DNA from: Candidatus Parabeggiatoa sp. nov. 2
Lineage (GTDB): Bacteria > Pseudomonadota > Gammaproteobacteria > Beggiatoales > Beggiatoaceae
Reading direction: 5' to 3'
DNA length: 51,704 nucleotides
NCBI GenBank assembly: GCA_002085445.1
Contig: NBMI01000044.1
Coordinates: 1 to 51,704, forward strand
This document shows positions 18,074 to 26,356 of the stretch, one piece after another. The notes beneath the pieces are model-generated. The model saw only the letters and a program-made list of their open reading frames with translations, searched no databases and had not been told where the DNA came from. The position numbers were made by a program, and so were the translations under genes. Numbering within the stretch: position 1 is the stretch's first letter; the number at the start of each line of letters is the position of its first letter.

Positions 18074-20443
18074 ATGGACGAACTTAAACAATTAGCCTCG
18101 CTTTTAGGAACGGCCGACAAAAGTCGGCTAGATAGTTTGGAATATCGCCTTGATGATACTCACCAACGCACTCAGGACATCGCGACAGTGTTACCGGCCG
18201 CGTTGCGTGCCTTGGCTGATCAAGCAGAGTTTATCGAAGCATTACAAGCGCCCGTGGACAGTTGTGTTAAAACCTCGATGCAACAAGACTCACGTAGTTT
18301 TGTGAAAGCCATTTTGCCCACCATGGGGCCGCTTTTGCGTCGAATCACCGAGGAGGCCACAAAGCCAGTCAAGGACTCTTTGCAGGCACTTGGGACACCT
18401 CTTTCAGAGCTAGATAAATCTATCAAGAACCTTGAAAATGCCTACGCCAGTCAATATCTGCAACTGAGTCACCTAGAAAAGCAAATTGATGAGCTTAAAC
18501 AAGCACAGGTTAATCAATTCAATCAATTACACAACGCATTACAGGCCCAACAAGCACAATTAAATAATCTGGATAAGTTTCTTGAGAGCCTTGAAAAGGC
18601 ACAAGTCAATCAACATCTGCAACTGAATCAGCTAGATAAGGATTTCGACACGCTTAAACAAACACAGATTAGTCAACTGCTAAAGCGAACCGAATTCTTT
18701 GCTAAAGTTTCTTTACGTTTCAATCAATTAGAAAAACGTATCAATACGCCAGAACAGCTGGCCCGGGAAATTGCCAATATTTTACCCGATGCCATCCGTC
18801 TTGCCAGCCAGCTGGCTATCTCGGATGCCATGTCTGAAGAAGTGGAACTCACACAATCCCTGCAAACACCAGTCGAGCATTGTATCAAACACTCCATTAA
18901 CCACGATGTTCGTCCATTTGCCGATGCCCTGTTTCCGGTGATGGGGCCGGCGATTCGTAAATCTATCAATGAAACCTTTAAAATACTCCTGCAACGTATC
19001 AATAGAACCTTAGAAGAAAGTATTTCTCCCAAAGGCCTCGCTTGGCGTATGCAAGCGATAACCAAAGGAGTCTCTTTTTCGGAACTTGTCTTACAACAAA
19101 CCCTTATCTATCGGGTTGAACAAGTGTTTTTGATTCATCGTGAAACCGGCTTGTTAATTCAACATAGCCAGTTAGAGGAAGTCGATGCTGGGGATAGCGA
19201 TGCCGTCTCGGCCATGTTTACCGCTATACAAGATTTTACTCGTGATTCTTTTTCAGCCAGCAAACAAGAAGAACTTGACAGCGTAGAAATTGGCGAATAC
19301 ACCGTCTGGATAGAACGTGGCCCGCATGCCATCTTGGCCTGTGTGATTCGGGGAATTGCACCCATCACCTTTAAAAACAACATCATGCGTCCGTTGCTGG
19401 AAAATATGCATGCGCGTTACGGTTCGTTATTGGAACAATTTGCAGGGGATTCTGAACCATTGCAACCCTGTCAGCCTATGCTACAACAAGCCCTAAAGAC
19501 AGAAGAGAAAGAACCAGAAAAGCGGCGCTTACTCTCGCCACAATTAGCCTTCATACTGGGTATTATTTTGATTGCGGTATCAGTGTGGGGATACCACTAT
19601 TTTGAGTATCAACAACGCTTGACGGACTATCTGACTGCATTGCACGATGCTTCCGGCATCGTGGTGATTTCTACCGAAGAACAGGATGGAAAGTTAGTGG
19701 TTTATGGGATGCGCGATCCATTAGCCGACGATCCACAACAGATTGCCCAACGCTTTGAGTTGAGCGATAACGACGTACTTTTTAAAGCAAAACCTTATCA
19801 GGATTTTGACCCAACTTTTGTGGAACTTCGGCTACGGCAGTGGCTAAAACCGCCCGACTCTGTGCAAATGTCCTTGAACGGAACCACTTTGCATCTGAGT
19901 GGACATGCCAATCAGGCATGGATAGATAAAGTCAATCAAAGTGTTGGCATGATGGGTGGAATTACTGAAATTGTCGCCGATAAACTGATTAATACCGAAG
20001 CGCAATTCCAAGCCTTTTTAAAAACCTTGAATAACACGCCCGGCATCATAGTCATTTCTAGCGGCACTGAAAACGGTCAACATTTTCTAACGGGAATGCG
20101 TGATCCTTTAGCGAAAGAGCCGGCCGAGATTGCCCTAGGTCTGCAAATTACGGATGTGATAATGCGTTGGACGCATTATCAGGATTTAACCTCAAACTTT
20201 ATAGAAAAACGTGTGCGGCAACGGTTAGCGCCGCCTTCGACGGTACAATTGCGGTTAGAAGGCGATACGTTGCACCTAAGTGGTCACGCCTCGCCAGCGT
20301 GGATTGATAAGGCTATTGACAAAGCCAATACGGTTGCTGGAATTAATAACTTAGAAATCAAGTATTTATTGGATACCGATAGCTTTCAGGCCGTGTTGAT
20401 TCGACCACATTTCAGGCATTACTTAAGCGCATACAGAATTTAA
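18074..20443 (+). CDS. Membrane protein with coiled coil and BON-like repeats; OmpA end lost
   Basis: 789 residues as read. A cytoplasmic N-terminal part has two related blocks (about 52-100 and 255-305, each with (P/L)xMGPxxRxxxxE) flanking a coiled coil (115-225). Then comes a conserved alpha/beta block (about 345-430; VFLIHRETGLLIQH ... VEIGEYTVWIERGP), one transmembrane helix (about 489-509) and two periplasmic BON-like repeats, each with GMRDPLA and LHLSGHA. Its paralogue at 21220-24393 continues into an OmpA domain; here a deletion with frameshift near 20390 ends the protein early (tail VLIRPHFRHYLSAYRI). The remains of the OmpA part follow at 20392-20828. No Shine-Dalgarno sequence precedes the start. 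It may still make a truncated membrane protein. Confidence 0.8.
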   Translation: MDELKQLASLLGTADKSRLDSLEYRLDDTHQRTQDIATVLPAALRALADQAEFIEALQAPVDSCVKTSMQQDSRSFVKAILPTMGPLLRRITEEATKPVKDSLQALGTPLSELDKSIKNLENAYASQYLQLSHLEKQIDELKQAQVNQFNQLHNALQAQQAQLNNLDKFLESLEKAQVNQHLQLNQLDKDFDTLKQTQISQLLKRTEFFAKVSLRFNQLEKRINTPEQLAREIANILPDAIRLASQLAISDAMSEEVELTQSLQTPVEHCIKHSINHDVRPFADALFPVMGPAIRKSINETFKILLQRINRTLEESISPKGLAWRMQAITKGVSFSELVLQQTLIYRVEQVFLIHRETGLLIQHSQLEEVDAGDSDAVSAMFTAIQDFTRDSFSASKQEELDSVEIGEYTVWIERGPHAILACVIRGIAPITFKNNIMRPLLENMHARYGSLLEQFAGDSEPLQPCQPMLQQALKTEEKEPEKRRLLSPQLAFILGIILIAVSVWGYHYFEYQQRLTDYLTALHDASGIVVISTEEQDGKLVVYGMRDPLADDPQQIAQRFELSDNDVLFKAKPYQDFDPTFVELRLRQWLKPPDSVQMSLNGTTLHLSGHANQAWIDKVNQSVGMMGGITEIVADKLINTEAQFQAFLKTLNNTPGIIVISSGTENGQHFLTGMRDPLAKEPAEIALGLQITDVIMRWTHYQDLTSNFIEKRVRQRLAPPSTVQLRLEGDTLHLSGHASPAWIDKAIDKANTVAGINNLEIKYLLDTDSFQAVLIRPHFRHYLSAYRI

Positions 20444-20828
20444 AAAATTCACAACAAGAACTTGCCAGCGTAGAGACGAGTGGATTAGTGGATGCTGAGC
20501 GTGAAATTTACCAATTGATACAACGCATTGAAAAAACAATTATTTACTTTTCTGAAGACAGCACTGGATTCATGCCCGGACAAGAAGCGGCCCTGCCCGA
20601 TTTGCTGAAAGATGTGCAACAGTTGTTAGCCTTAAGCCAAGATTTAAATCAATCTATAATCGACAACTGAGCCAACGACGTGCTGGCGTGATGGTGAATT
20701 GGCTACAGGCTCGCGGTATAGAAAAACAGTATCTGATAGTCACGCCGCCACCTAAAATCCGTTTTGGTGAAAGTCAGCCTAATCATGGCTATAGAAATGT
20801 GAGTTTTAAGGTTGTCTACAAGGATTAG
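20392..20828 (+). pseudogene. Remnant of the OmpA-like C-terminus of the preceding gene
   Basis: Aligned by eye with the paralogue, the frame starting at 20392 reads RVDSTTFQALLKRIQNL and continues to LALSQDLNQS. Then a second break at about 20655 shifts to YNRQLSQRRAGVMVNWLQAR and on to KIRFGESQPNHGYRNVSF, ending at 20828. About 28 residues are missing at the first break and about 17 at the second. The second loss includes the peptidoglycan-binding TDGRG motif. Two breaks plus loss of the binding motif make function as an OmpA domain unlikely. Confidence 0.85.
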
Positions 20829-21173
20829 CTCCGCTGACCTTCGGGTCGTTATAAAACGCAACTACATTCGTTATAAGAAAGGATTTAAAAAAAACCGCAA
20901 CTACAAGGATTCGTTATAAGAAAGGATTTAAAAAAAACCGCAACTACAAGGATTCGTTATAAGAAAGGATAAAACTCATTGTTCTGGATTTATATTGCTT
21001 TTGAGTACGCTATAATAAACAATAAATCAAACTTTTTGTGAGAGATATTCAAAACTTCGGAAAACTTTTTCGCATCTAACAATGAAAATGCTTACCTAAA
21101 TAGAGTCACTGCGGCGTTTTCCGACGTTTTTAGGAGAGAGAGTGAATAAATAAGGTGTCGTGGTCAATGTCGA
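20829..21173. repeat. 48-bp tandem repeat and intergenic
   Basis: About 20850-20975 has three units of CGCAACTACAAGGATTCGTT followed by ATAAGAAAGGATTTAAAAAAAAC (first unit shorter). The remainder to 21173 shows an AGGAGAGAGAG purine run (21131) but no associated gene. Confidence 0.75.
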
Positions 21174-21213
21174 AATTACAATTACCCATTACCCATTACC
21201 CATTACCCATTCA
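21174..21213 (+). repeat. Heptamer array, ATTACCC type, at start of second OmpA-domain gene
   Basis: About five units of ATTACCC end seven bases before the ATG at 21220. In this orientation the unit has no stop codon, so the frame runs open upstream through it to a GTG at 21160; those 20 residues are repeat-encoded and probably not translated. Confidence 0.85.
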
Positions 21214-21219
21214 TTGCAG

Positions 21220-24200
21220 ATGCCATCAAAAATTCAAACCCTTCTTGAGGCGCTCAAGTCGTTGCGCGAATTTATAAATAGCCAACAAACTCAGCTCAAT
21301 GTTTTAGAAACGCGTACTAACCACTTAGAACAGCGACAAGCCCCCGCTGAGTGGCTCAAGTCCATGCGCCTACTTCTGAATGCAGTACAAAAACGCGTTG
21401 AGACTATCGAAAAGCGGACTAACCACATAGAACAGCAACAACAATCCAGTGTTGAAGTTCTAAAAGCGCTTGTCGAAAACCTAAAACCATTCTCGGATCA
21501 CTTCTCTATTGTTGAGGAGTCTTTTGAAAGCTTACAACTGCAAAAAAAACGTTTCGAAGTACTTGAAAAGTCAGTAAAAAACTTAGAAATTTTTAATAAA
21601 AAATTCAACTTCATTGATAATGTTAGTGAAAACCTAAAACAGCAAAAGACGCGTTTTAATGTTCTTGAAAATCGTACTAATAATATCGAACAAGCACAGA
21701 CGCGCTTTGAGGTTTTAGAAAAACAACAACAGACGCGTCTTAATGTTCTTGAAAATCGTACTGATAAGATGGAACAAGCACAGACGCGCTTAGAGGGTTT
21801 AGAAAACCTAAAACCGCAACAGACGCGTCTTAATGTTCTTGAAAATCGTACTGATAAGAAGGAACAAGCACAGACGCGCTTAGAGGGTTTAGAAAACCTA
21901 AAACCGCTTCTTGAAAATCGTACTGATAATATCGAACAAGCACAGACGCGCTTAGAGGGTTTAGAAAACCTAAAACCGCAACAGACGCGCCTTAATGTTC
22001 TTGAAAATCGTACTGATAAGAAGGAACAAGCACAGACGCGCTTAGAGGGTTTAGAAAACCTAAAACCGCAACAGGCGCGCCTTAATGTTCTTGAAAATCG
22101 TACTGATAAGAAGGAACAAGCACAGACGCGCTTTGAGGGTTTAGAAAACCTAAAACCGCTTCTTGAAAATCGTACTGATAATATCGAACAAGCACAGACG
22201 CGCTTTGAGGTTTTAGAAAACTTAGAACAGCAACAAACGCAGCTTAATGTCCTGCTAAATCGTACTGATGACAACTTAGAACAAGTACAGACGCGCCTTT
22301 TAGTCCTAGAAAAGTTTACCGATAACCTAGAACAACAACTGCGTCTGAATGTCATTGACAAAATTAATGACGATTTTGAGCAATTACAAACACGCCTTGA
22401 GCCCTTAGAAAAGCGCACCGAGGGCCTCGAAAAACAACAAACCCAGCTTGATGTCCTCAAAGAGCGTCTTGAAAACTTAGAACAGATACAAATCAAAGAA
22501 TTGGTGTATCGTTTAAGTCGCGTTGAACTGGCTTTGACACGCCTGAACGATTTAGAAACTCAACTCAATGATCCGGAACGGAGAGCGCGGGAAACGGCAA
22601 AAGTTTTGCCCCAAGCCATCCGTCAAGCAAGCCAGCCTCTCGACGCGCAAAACACGAATGAAGTAGGAGAACTGACAGAATCCCTGCAAAAACCAGTAGA
22701 GTATTGCATTAGACAATCCATCAGTAAAGACACCCGCCCGTTTGCCGAAGCTTTGTTTCCGGTGATGGGGCCTGCCATTCGTAAATCTATCAATGAGTCA
22801 TTTAAAACTATTATACAATCCATTAACAATAGCTTAGAACAAAGTTTATCTTGGCAGGGATTAAGTTGGCGCATAGAGGGTTGGCGCAGTGGGCGGCCTT
22901 TTTCGGATATTATTTTGCAACATACGCTCATTTATCGCGTTGAGCAAGTATTTTTAATTCATCGTGAAACCGGTTTATTAATCCAACATCTGCATCAAGA
23001 CAGCGTAGAAACAACTGATAGCGATGCCATCTCGGCGATGTTTACCGCCATACAGGATTTTACTCGCGATTCCTTCTCCGCCAGTAAAACGGAGGAACTC
23101 GATAGCGTCGAAATTGGTGAATACACCGTCTGGCTAGAACGCGGCCCCAATGCCGTGTTAGCTTGTGTGATTCGCGGTGTCGCGCCTTACCGTTTTAGGA
23201 ACATCATGCGCTCCACACTGGAATCCCTGCATGCACGTTATGGTACGTTATTGCGGCAATTTTCTGGGGACAGTGTACCACTACAACCCTGTCGGCCTTT
23301 GTTAGAAAAAACCCTCCAATCAGAAACAAAATCGGAACGCAAAAAATCAAGAGTTTCTTTAAAGTTAATGGCGATACTCGGTGTGATTTTATTAGCCTTG
23401 ATAGGCTGGGGATATTTTCATTTTGAGTATCAGCAACGCTTAACTAATTATATTCAGGCCTTGCAAAAGGCACCGGGTATCGTGGTTATCTCTACCAAAC
23501 ACCAGGATGGAAAACTGCTGGTTTATGGGATGCGCGATCCATTGGCTGACGATCCGCAACAGATAGCTCAACACTATCATCTGAACGATGACGACATCGA
23601 AAGTCAATGGACACCCTATCTGGACTTGACCACACCATTTATAGAACTTAGGGCCCGGCAACGATTAGAGCCGCCACCCACCGTATCGGTGCGTGTGCAA
23701 GGCGATGTTTTACATTTGAGTGGTCATGCGTCGCACGATTGGATAGAAAAGGCGACAAGCGCGGACTTTGTCGCGGGCATTAATCACTTAGAAATCAATG
23801 AATTACTAGAAACAACCCCCTTTTTATTGGCCCAAGCCAAACGTGAATTAGCGCCACCTGAGAGCGTGACGATGACGGTGCAAGAGCGAGTTTTACTGCT
23901 GGTGGGCTTTGTTGACTCAACCACTTATGAGACATTACTTGAGCGCATACAAAACTTGCCCATTTCGCCAGAGGCCTTTGCTGGCGTTGATACCAGCGAC
24001 TTGAAAGATGCCGAGCGTGAAAGGGATAAGCTGATACAACGCATTGAAAAAACAAAACTCTATTTTAATGAGGGTGTCACTGAATTCACACTGGGACAAA
24101 AAACCGCACTGCAAGCCTTGCACAAAGAGGTGCAACTATTGCTGAGTTTAAGCCAAGCACTGCATCAACCAGTGCGCTTGCAAATTATTGGCGACACCGA

Positions 24201-24393
24201 CGGGCGCGGCTCGAAAACCTATAACCAACAACTGGCTCAACAACGTGCCGAAGTGGTACTCAAATGGCTACACAGTCGCGGGATAGAAAAAGACAAGTTG
24301 ACAGGGCTTCTCCCACCAAAGATACGTTTTGGCGAAAGCGAACCGAATCCAAAATATAGAAAAGTGAATTTTCAGGTAAGCACGGATGAATGA
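21220..24393 (+). CDS. Membrane protein: long coiled coil, sensor-like block, TM, BON-like, OmpA domain
   Basis: 1057 residues from the ATG at 21220. A cytoplasmic coiled coil of about 400 residues is enlarged by near-identical 30-residue repeats (LEGLENLKPQQTRLNVLENR). The PVEYCIRQSI...FPVMGPAIRKSINE block follows, then the alpha/beta block (VFLIHRETGLLIQH ... VEIGEYTVWLERGP), one transmembrane helix (ILGVILLALIGWGYF), a BON-like repeat (GMRDPLA ... LHLSGHA) and a C-terminal OmpA/peptidoglycan-binding domain (GDTDGRGSKTYNQQLAQQRA, with the binding Asp and Arg). Topology suggests N-in, with OmpA in the periplasm on peptidoglycan. It is the intact paralogue of the preceding gene. With the nearby small GTPase it could link a cytoplasmic switch to the cell wall (inference). 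No Shine-Dalgarno sequence; heptamers abut the start. Confidence 0.9.
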   Translation: MPSKIQTLLEALKSLREFINSQQTQLNVLETRTNHLEQRQAPAEWLKSMRLLLNAVQKRVETIEKRTNHIEQQQQSSVEVLKALVENLKPFSDHFSIVEESFESLQLQKKRFEVLEKSVKNLEIFNKKFNFIDNVSENLKQQKTRFNVLENRTNNIEQAQTRFEVLEKQQQTRLNVLENRTDKMEQAQTRLEGLENLKPQQTRLNVLENRTDKKEQAQTRLEGLENLKPLLENRTDNIEQAQTRLEGLENLKPQQTRLNVLENRTDKKEQAQTRLEGLENLKPQQARLNVLENRTDKKEQAQTRFEGLENLKPLLENRTDNIEQAQTRFEVLENLEQQQTQLNVLLNRTDDNLEQVQTRLLVLEKFTDNLEQQLRLNVIDKINDDFEQLQTRLEPLEKRTEGLEKQQTQLDVLKERLENLEQIQIKELVYRLSRVELALTRLNDLETQLNDPERRARETAKVLPQAIRQASQPLDAQNTNEVGELTESLQKPVEYCIRQSISKDTRPFAEALFPVMGPAIRKSINESFKTIIQSINNSLEQSLSWQGLSWRIEGWRSGRPFSDIILQHTLIYRVEQVFLIHRETGLLIQHLHQDSVETTDSDAISAMFTAIQDFTRDSFSASKTEELDSVEIGEYTVWLERGPNAVLACVIRGVAPYRFRNIMRSTLESLHARYGTLLRQFSGDSVPLQPCRPLLEKTLQSETKSERKKSRVSLKLMAILGVILLALIGWGYFHFEYQQRLTNYIQALQKAPGIVVISTKHQDGKLLVYGMRDPLADDPQQIAQHYHLNDDDIESQWTPYLDLTTPFIELRARQRLEPPPTVSVRVQGDVLHLSGHASHDWIEKATSADFVAGINHLEINELLETTPFLLAQAKRELAPPESVTMTVQERVLLLVGFVDSTTYETLLERIQNLPISPEAFAGVDTSDLKDAERERDKLIQRIEKTKLYFNEGVTEFTLGQKTALQALHKEVQLLLSLSQALHQPVRLQIIGDTDGRGSKTYNQQLAQQRAEVVLKWLHSRGIEKDKLTGLLPPKIRFGESEPNPKYRKVNFQVSTDE
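21640..22245 (+). repeat. 90-bp (and 63-bp) coding tandem repeats
   Basis: Inside the coiled-coil region, a 90-bp unit (CAGACGCGTCTTAATGTTCT ... GAAAACCTAAAACCGCAA) is repeated with only a few base changes, with two shortened units lacking the QQTRLNV codons. The near-identity at DNA level implies recent expansion. The long open frame on the opposite strand here is a by-product. Confidence 0.9.
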
Positions 24394-24823
24394 AGGAACT
24401 CTAAATGCGAATTAAGAATGAAAAATGAAAAATGAAGAATGAACCTTTTTTTTTCTGAGAAAAACTTTAGCCTAAAAAAGACTTATAAAATCACTTTCAA
24501 TCAATACGTTTTTATAAGTCATTGGTTTTTTATGATTCAATTCAACCCTTAATTCGCATTCTAAATAAAAAATGGCTTATTTTTTGCTTAAAAAGTAGAG
24601 ACTCACCTTTTCTAATAATTAACAATTAATGATTAATGATTAATGATTAATGATTAATGATTAATGATTAATTTTGGACACTTGTGGGTAAAGGTAAGTT
24701 TTTCAAAGGGGTGGATTCACCGACAAAATACGCCAGTCGGTTAAACGAACCACGGTAGCGGTTTTAACCGTCGTTTTAACCACAACCGTTCCCTCCGGAA
24801 CGTGATATACCGGAAAAAAAGAC
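24394..24823. repeat. Intergenic with two heptamer arrays
   Basis: 24412-24446 has GAAAAAT units right after the OmpA-domain gene. 24602-24672 has about eight TTAATGA/TTAACAA units. Between them is a CTGAGAAAAACTTTAGCCTA segment akin to the hairpin at 25440 and an AACCCTTAATTCGCATT repeat. Near 24780-24805, TTCCCTCCGGAA and ACCGGAAAAAAAGAC lead to the next start. Confidence 0.75.
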
Positions 24824-25270
24824 ATGGCCACAATTCCTTTAGGTGTTGCCAAATACATCCATTCCATCTGGATGACGGAGACAGATGTAACTTACTTGTA
24901 CATTGATAGTTGTGATAACCTAATTAGTTGGGGCGGTTCTCCTCACCACTATGGACTTATCGACTTGATTGCCGGGCTTCCGGTAGGTGAACAAGTAAAT
25001 TTTCTCGAAGGCCTTTTGCCAGCCCCCGACACTCAAGTGTTACCATTTTTAAGCATAGACGAACAACACAGCGCACATGTACATATTGTACCTTTTGATA
25101 ATAGCACATGGGTGTTACTATTTGACGCTACCTCTGAATATGAACAACAGCAAAAGATGCAACAACAGATTAATGAGCTTAAACTGTTGGCTTATCAACA
25201 AAACCAATTAATACAGGCATTAGAACAAGCTTTGATCGCCCCAGGTTTCAATGGATTTTTCAACCCTTAA
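24824..25270 (+). CDS. Sensor (PAS-like) protein, truncated kinase paralogue
   Basis: A 148-residue protein. Residues 1-135 align throughout with the N-terminus of the hybrid kinase at 26357-27904 (MATIPL, AKYI, the WGG(S/Y)PxHYGL block, then QQKMQQQ(I/L)NEL). This is a small PAS-like sensory domain followed by a helix that in the kinase leads into HisKA. Here there is no kinase: the last codons (APGFNGFFNP) and the stop are read from a dispersed intergenic repeat (CAGGTTTCAATGGATTTTTC). So this is most likely a duplicated sensor gene cut off by a repeat, now producing a stand-alone sensor that might compete with or feed the GTPase or kinase (inference). The GG(A)-poor leader gives only a weak ribosome binding site. 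Confidence 0.75.
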   Translation: MATIPLGVAKYIHSIWMTETDVTYLYIDSCDNLISWGGSPHHYGLIDLIAGLPVGEQVNFLEGLLPAPDTQVLPFLSIDEQHSAHVHIVPFDNSTWVLLFDATSEYEQQQKMQQQINELKLLAYQQNQLIQALEQALIAPGFNGFFNP

Positions 25271-25600
25271 TTCATTTTTAGATCGATATTCGTACCAAAG
25301 GGGCTTTAGCCCCTTCGGTAAGTGTTATTAAAGCCTAGGGCATCGCCCCAGGTTTCAATGGATTTTTCAACCCTTAATTCGCATTAAAGAGTTATACTTA
25401 ACACGGTTAAAAACTTAACTTCAACCCCAAAGGGGTTTTCAGGCTAAAGTTTTTCTCCGAAAAACTTTAGCCTGAAAGGTTAAAGTTTCGCTCCGCGAAA
25501 CCTGGGGAAACCTGGGGAAACCTGGGGAAGAATCAACAGGTTTTGCCTCGAACCCAATACCCGTGAATGAAAGCTTAATTAAATCATAGTGTTATTCTTT
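25240..25600. repeat. Repeat cluster before the small GTPase
   Basis: Two copies of CCCCAGGTTTCAATGGATTT (25240, 25348). A palindrome AACCCCAAAGGGGTT precedes a perfect 15-bp hairpin CAGGCTAAAGTTTTT / AAAAACTTTAGCCTG (25440-25474). Then come TTTCGCTCCGCGAAA and three 10-bp units AAACCTGGGG. No separate gene is seen. Confidence 0.8.
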
Positions 25601-25610
25601 GACTGTTCGC

Positions 25611-25643
25611 AAATATCCGATTTATTCAAGAAATCGGATATTT
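25611..25643 (+). promoter_or_regulatory. Hairpin directly upstream of the GTPase ribosome binding site
   Basis: AAATATCCGATTT and AAATCGGATATTT form a perfect 13-bp stem with a 7-nt loop; GGAGG begins three bases later (25647). It belongs to the ATCCGAT hairpin family (26232, 30697, 46435, 46479). Such a structure in the leader could end upstream transcription or affect ribosome access; neither is shown. Confidence 0.6.
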
Positions 25644-25658
25644 TACGGAGGAAACTTA

Positions 25659-26165
25659 GTGGCTACACTACAGAAGAAAATTTGTATGATTGGCGATTTT
25701 TCGGTAGGCAAAACCAGTTTAGTCGCCCGCTTTGTGCGTCAAGCCTTTTCCGAAAAATATATGACGACGGTGGGCGTAAAAATAGATACCAAACTGGTAA
25801 AAGCACAGGATGGGCGTGAAGTCAAGCTTATTTTATGGGACATTGCCGGCAACGATGCCCTTACCACGGCGACAACTTCCTATTTGCGCGGCGCGGCCGG
25901 TTTTTTACTGGTTGCTGACGGAACACGCCGTCCGACATTCGACAGTGCCCTAAATCTACAAAAGGCCATCACGGCACAAATTGGAAACAAACCCTTTGTC
26001 GTGCTGCTAAATAAAGCCGACTTAAGCGATCAATGGGAAATTGACGAATCACTCATTGAGGAAAAAAAACAACAAGGTTGGAAAATACTGTCTACCAGTG
26101 CCAAAACAGGCATGAATGTAGAAGAAACTTTTATTGACTTAGCCACGCAAATGCTAGAAGCCTAA
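25659..26165 (+). CDS. Ras/Rab-like small GTPase
   Basis: A 168-residue GTPase made of the G domain alone. All five motifs are present: G1 GDFSVGKTS, G2 Thr in TTVGVK, G3 WDIAGND, G4 NKADL, G5 TSAK. The WDxAG and TSAK forms resemble eukaryotic Rab/Ras more than the bacterial translation or Era families; the catalytic Gln of switch II (AGQE in Ras) is Asn here, which may lower intrinsic hydrolysis. Prokaryotic Ras-like GTPases (MglA and Rup groups) usually act as molecular switches with partner regulators. I placed the start at GTG 25659 because GGAGG at 25647-25651 fits it; a longer frame from 25599 would read through the hairpin. Neighbours with the same sensor domain on both sides and OmpA-type membrane proteins upstream suggest a shared signalling route. 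Confidence 0.9.
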   Translation: MATLQKKICMIGDFSVGKTSLVARFVRQAFSEKYMTTVGVKIDTKLVKAQDGREVKLILWDIAGNDALTTATTSYLRGAAGFLLVADGTRRPTFDSALNLQKAITAQIGNKPFVVLLNKADLSDQWEIDESLIEEKKQQGWKILSTSAKTGMNVEETFIDLATQMLEA

Positions 26166-26338
26166 CCAGGGAAAAGGGGAATAGGGAAAGGCGAAAGGTG
26201 AAAAGTAAAAAGCCAAAAGCGGTGATTTGCTAAAAATCCGAGGTCTTGAAGACATCGGATTTTTTGATCGCTACTCTTGGCTCCTTTCCCCTAGCTCCTA
26301 GCTCCTTTCCCGTTGCCCCTAGCCCCTAGCTTCTAAAC
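26166..26338. repeat. G-rich and C-rich heptamer arrays flanking a terminator
   Basis: 26166-26220: 7-bp units of the GGGAAAG/GCGAAAG/GTGAAAA kind immediately after the GTPase stop codon. 26272-26338: units of the AGCTCCT/AGCCCCT/TTCCCCT kind, running up to 20 bases before the next start. These have the same period as the TAACTGA family but unrelated sequence. Confidence 0.75.
26232..26266 (+). terminator. Rho-independent terminator after the GTPase gene
   Basis: AAAAATCCGAGGTCTT pairs with AAGACATCGGATTTTT (16 bp, one mismatch, 2-nt loop), ending in a T run. It should separate the GTPase transcript from the kinase gene. Confidence 0.8.
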
Positions 26339-26356
26339 GCCCGGGAGAAAAAACCG

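Noticed and set aside
21498..22496. 332-codon minus-strand frame opposite the coiled-coil gene
   Set aside because: A shadow of the 90-bp coding repeat; Cys/Ser/Arg-rich periodic product and no start signal.
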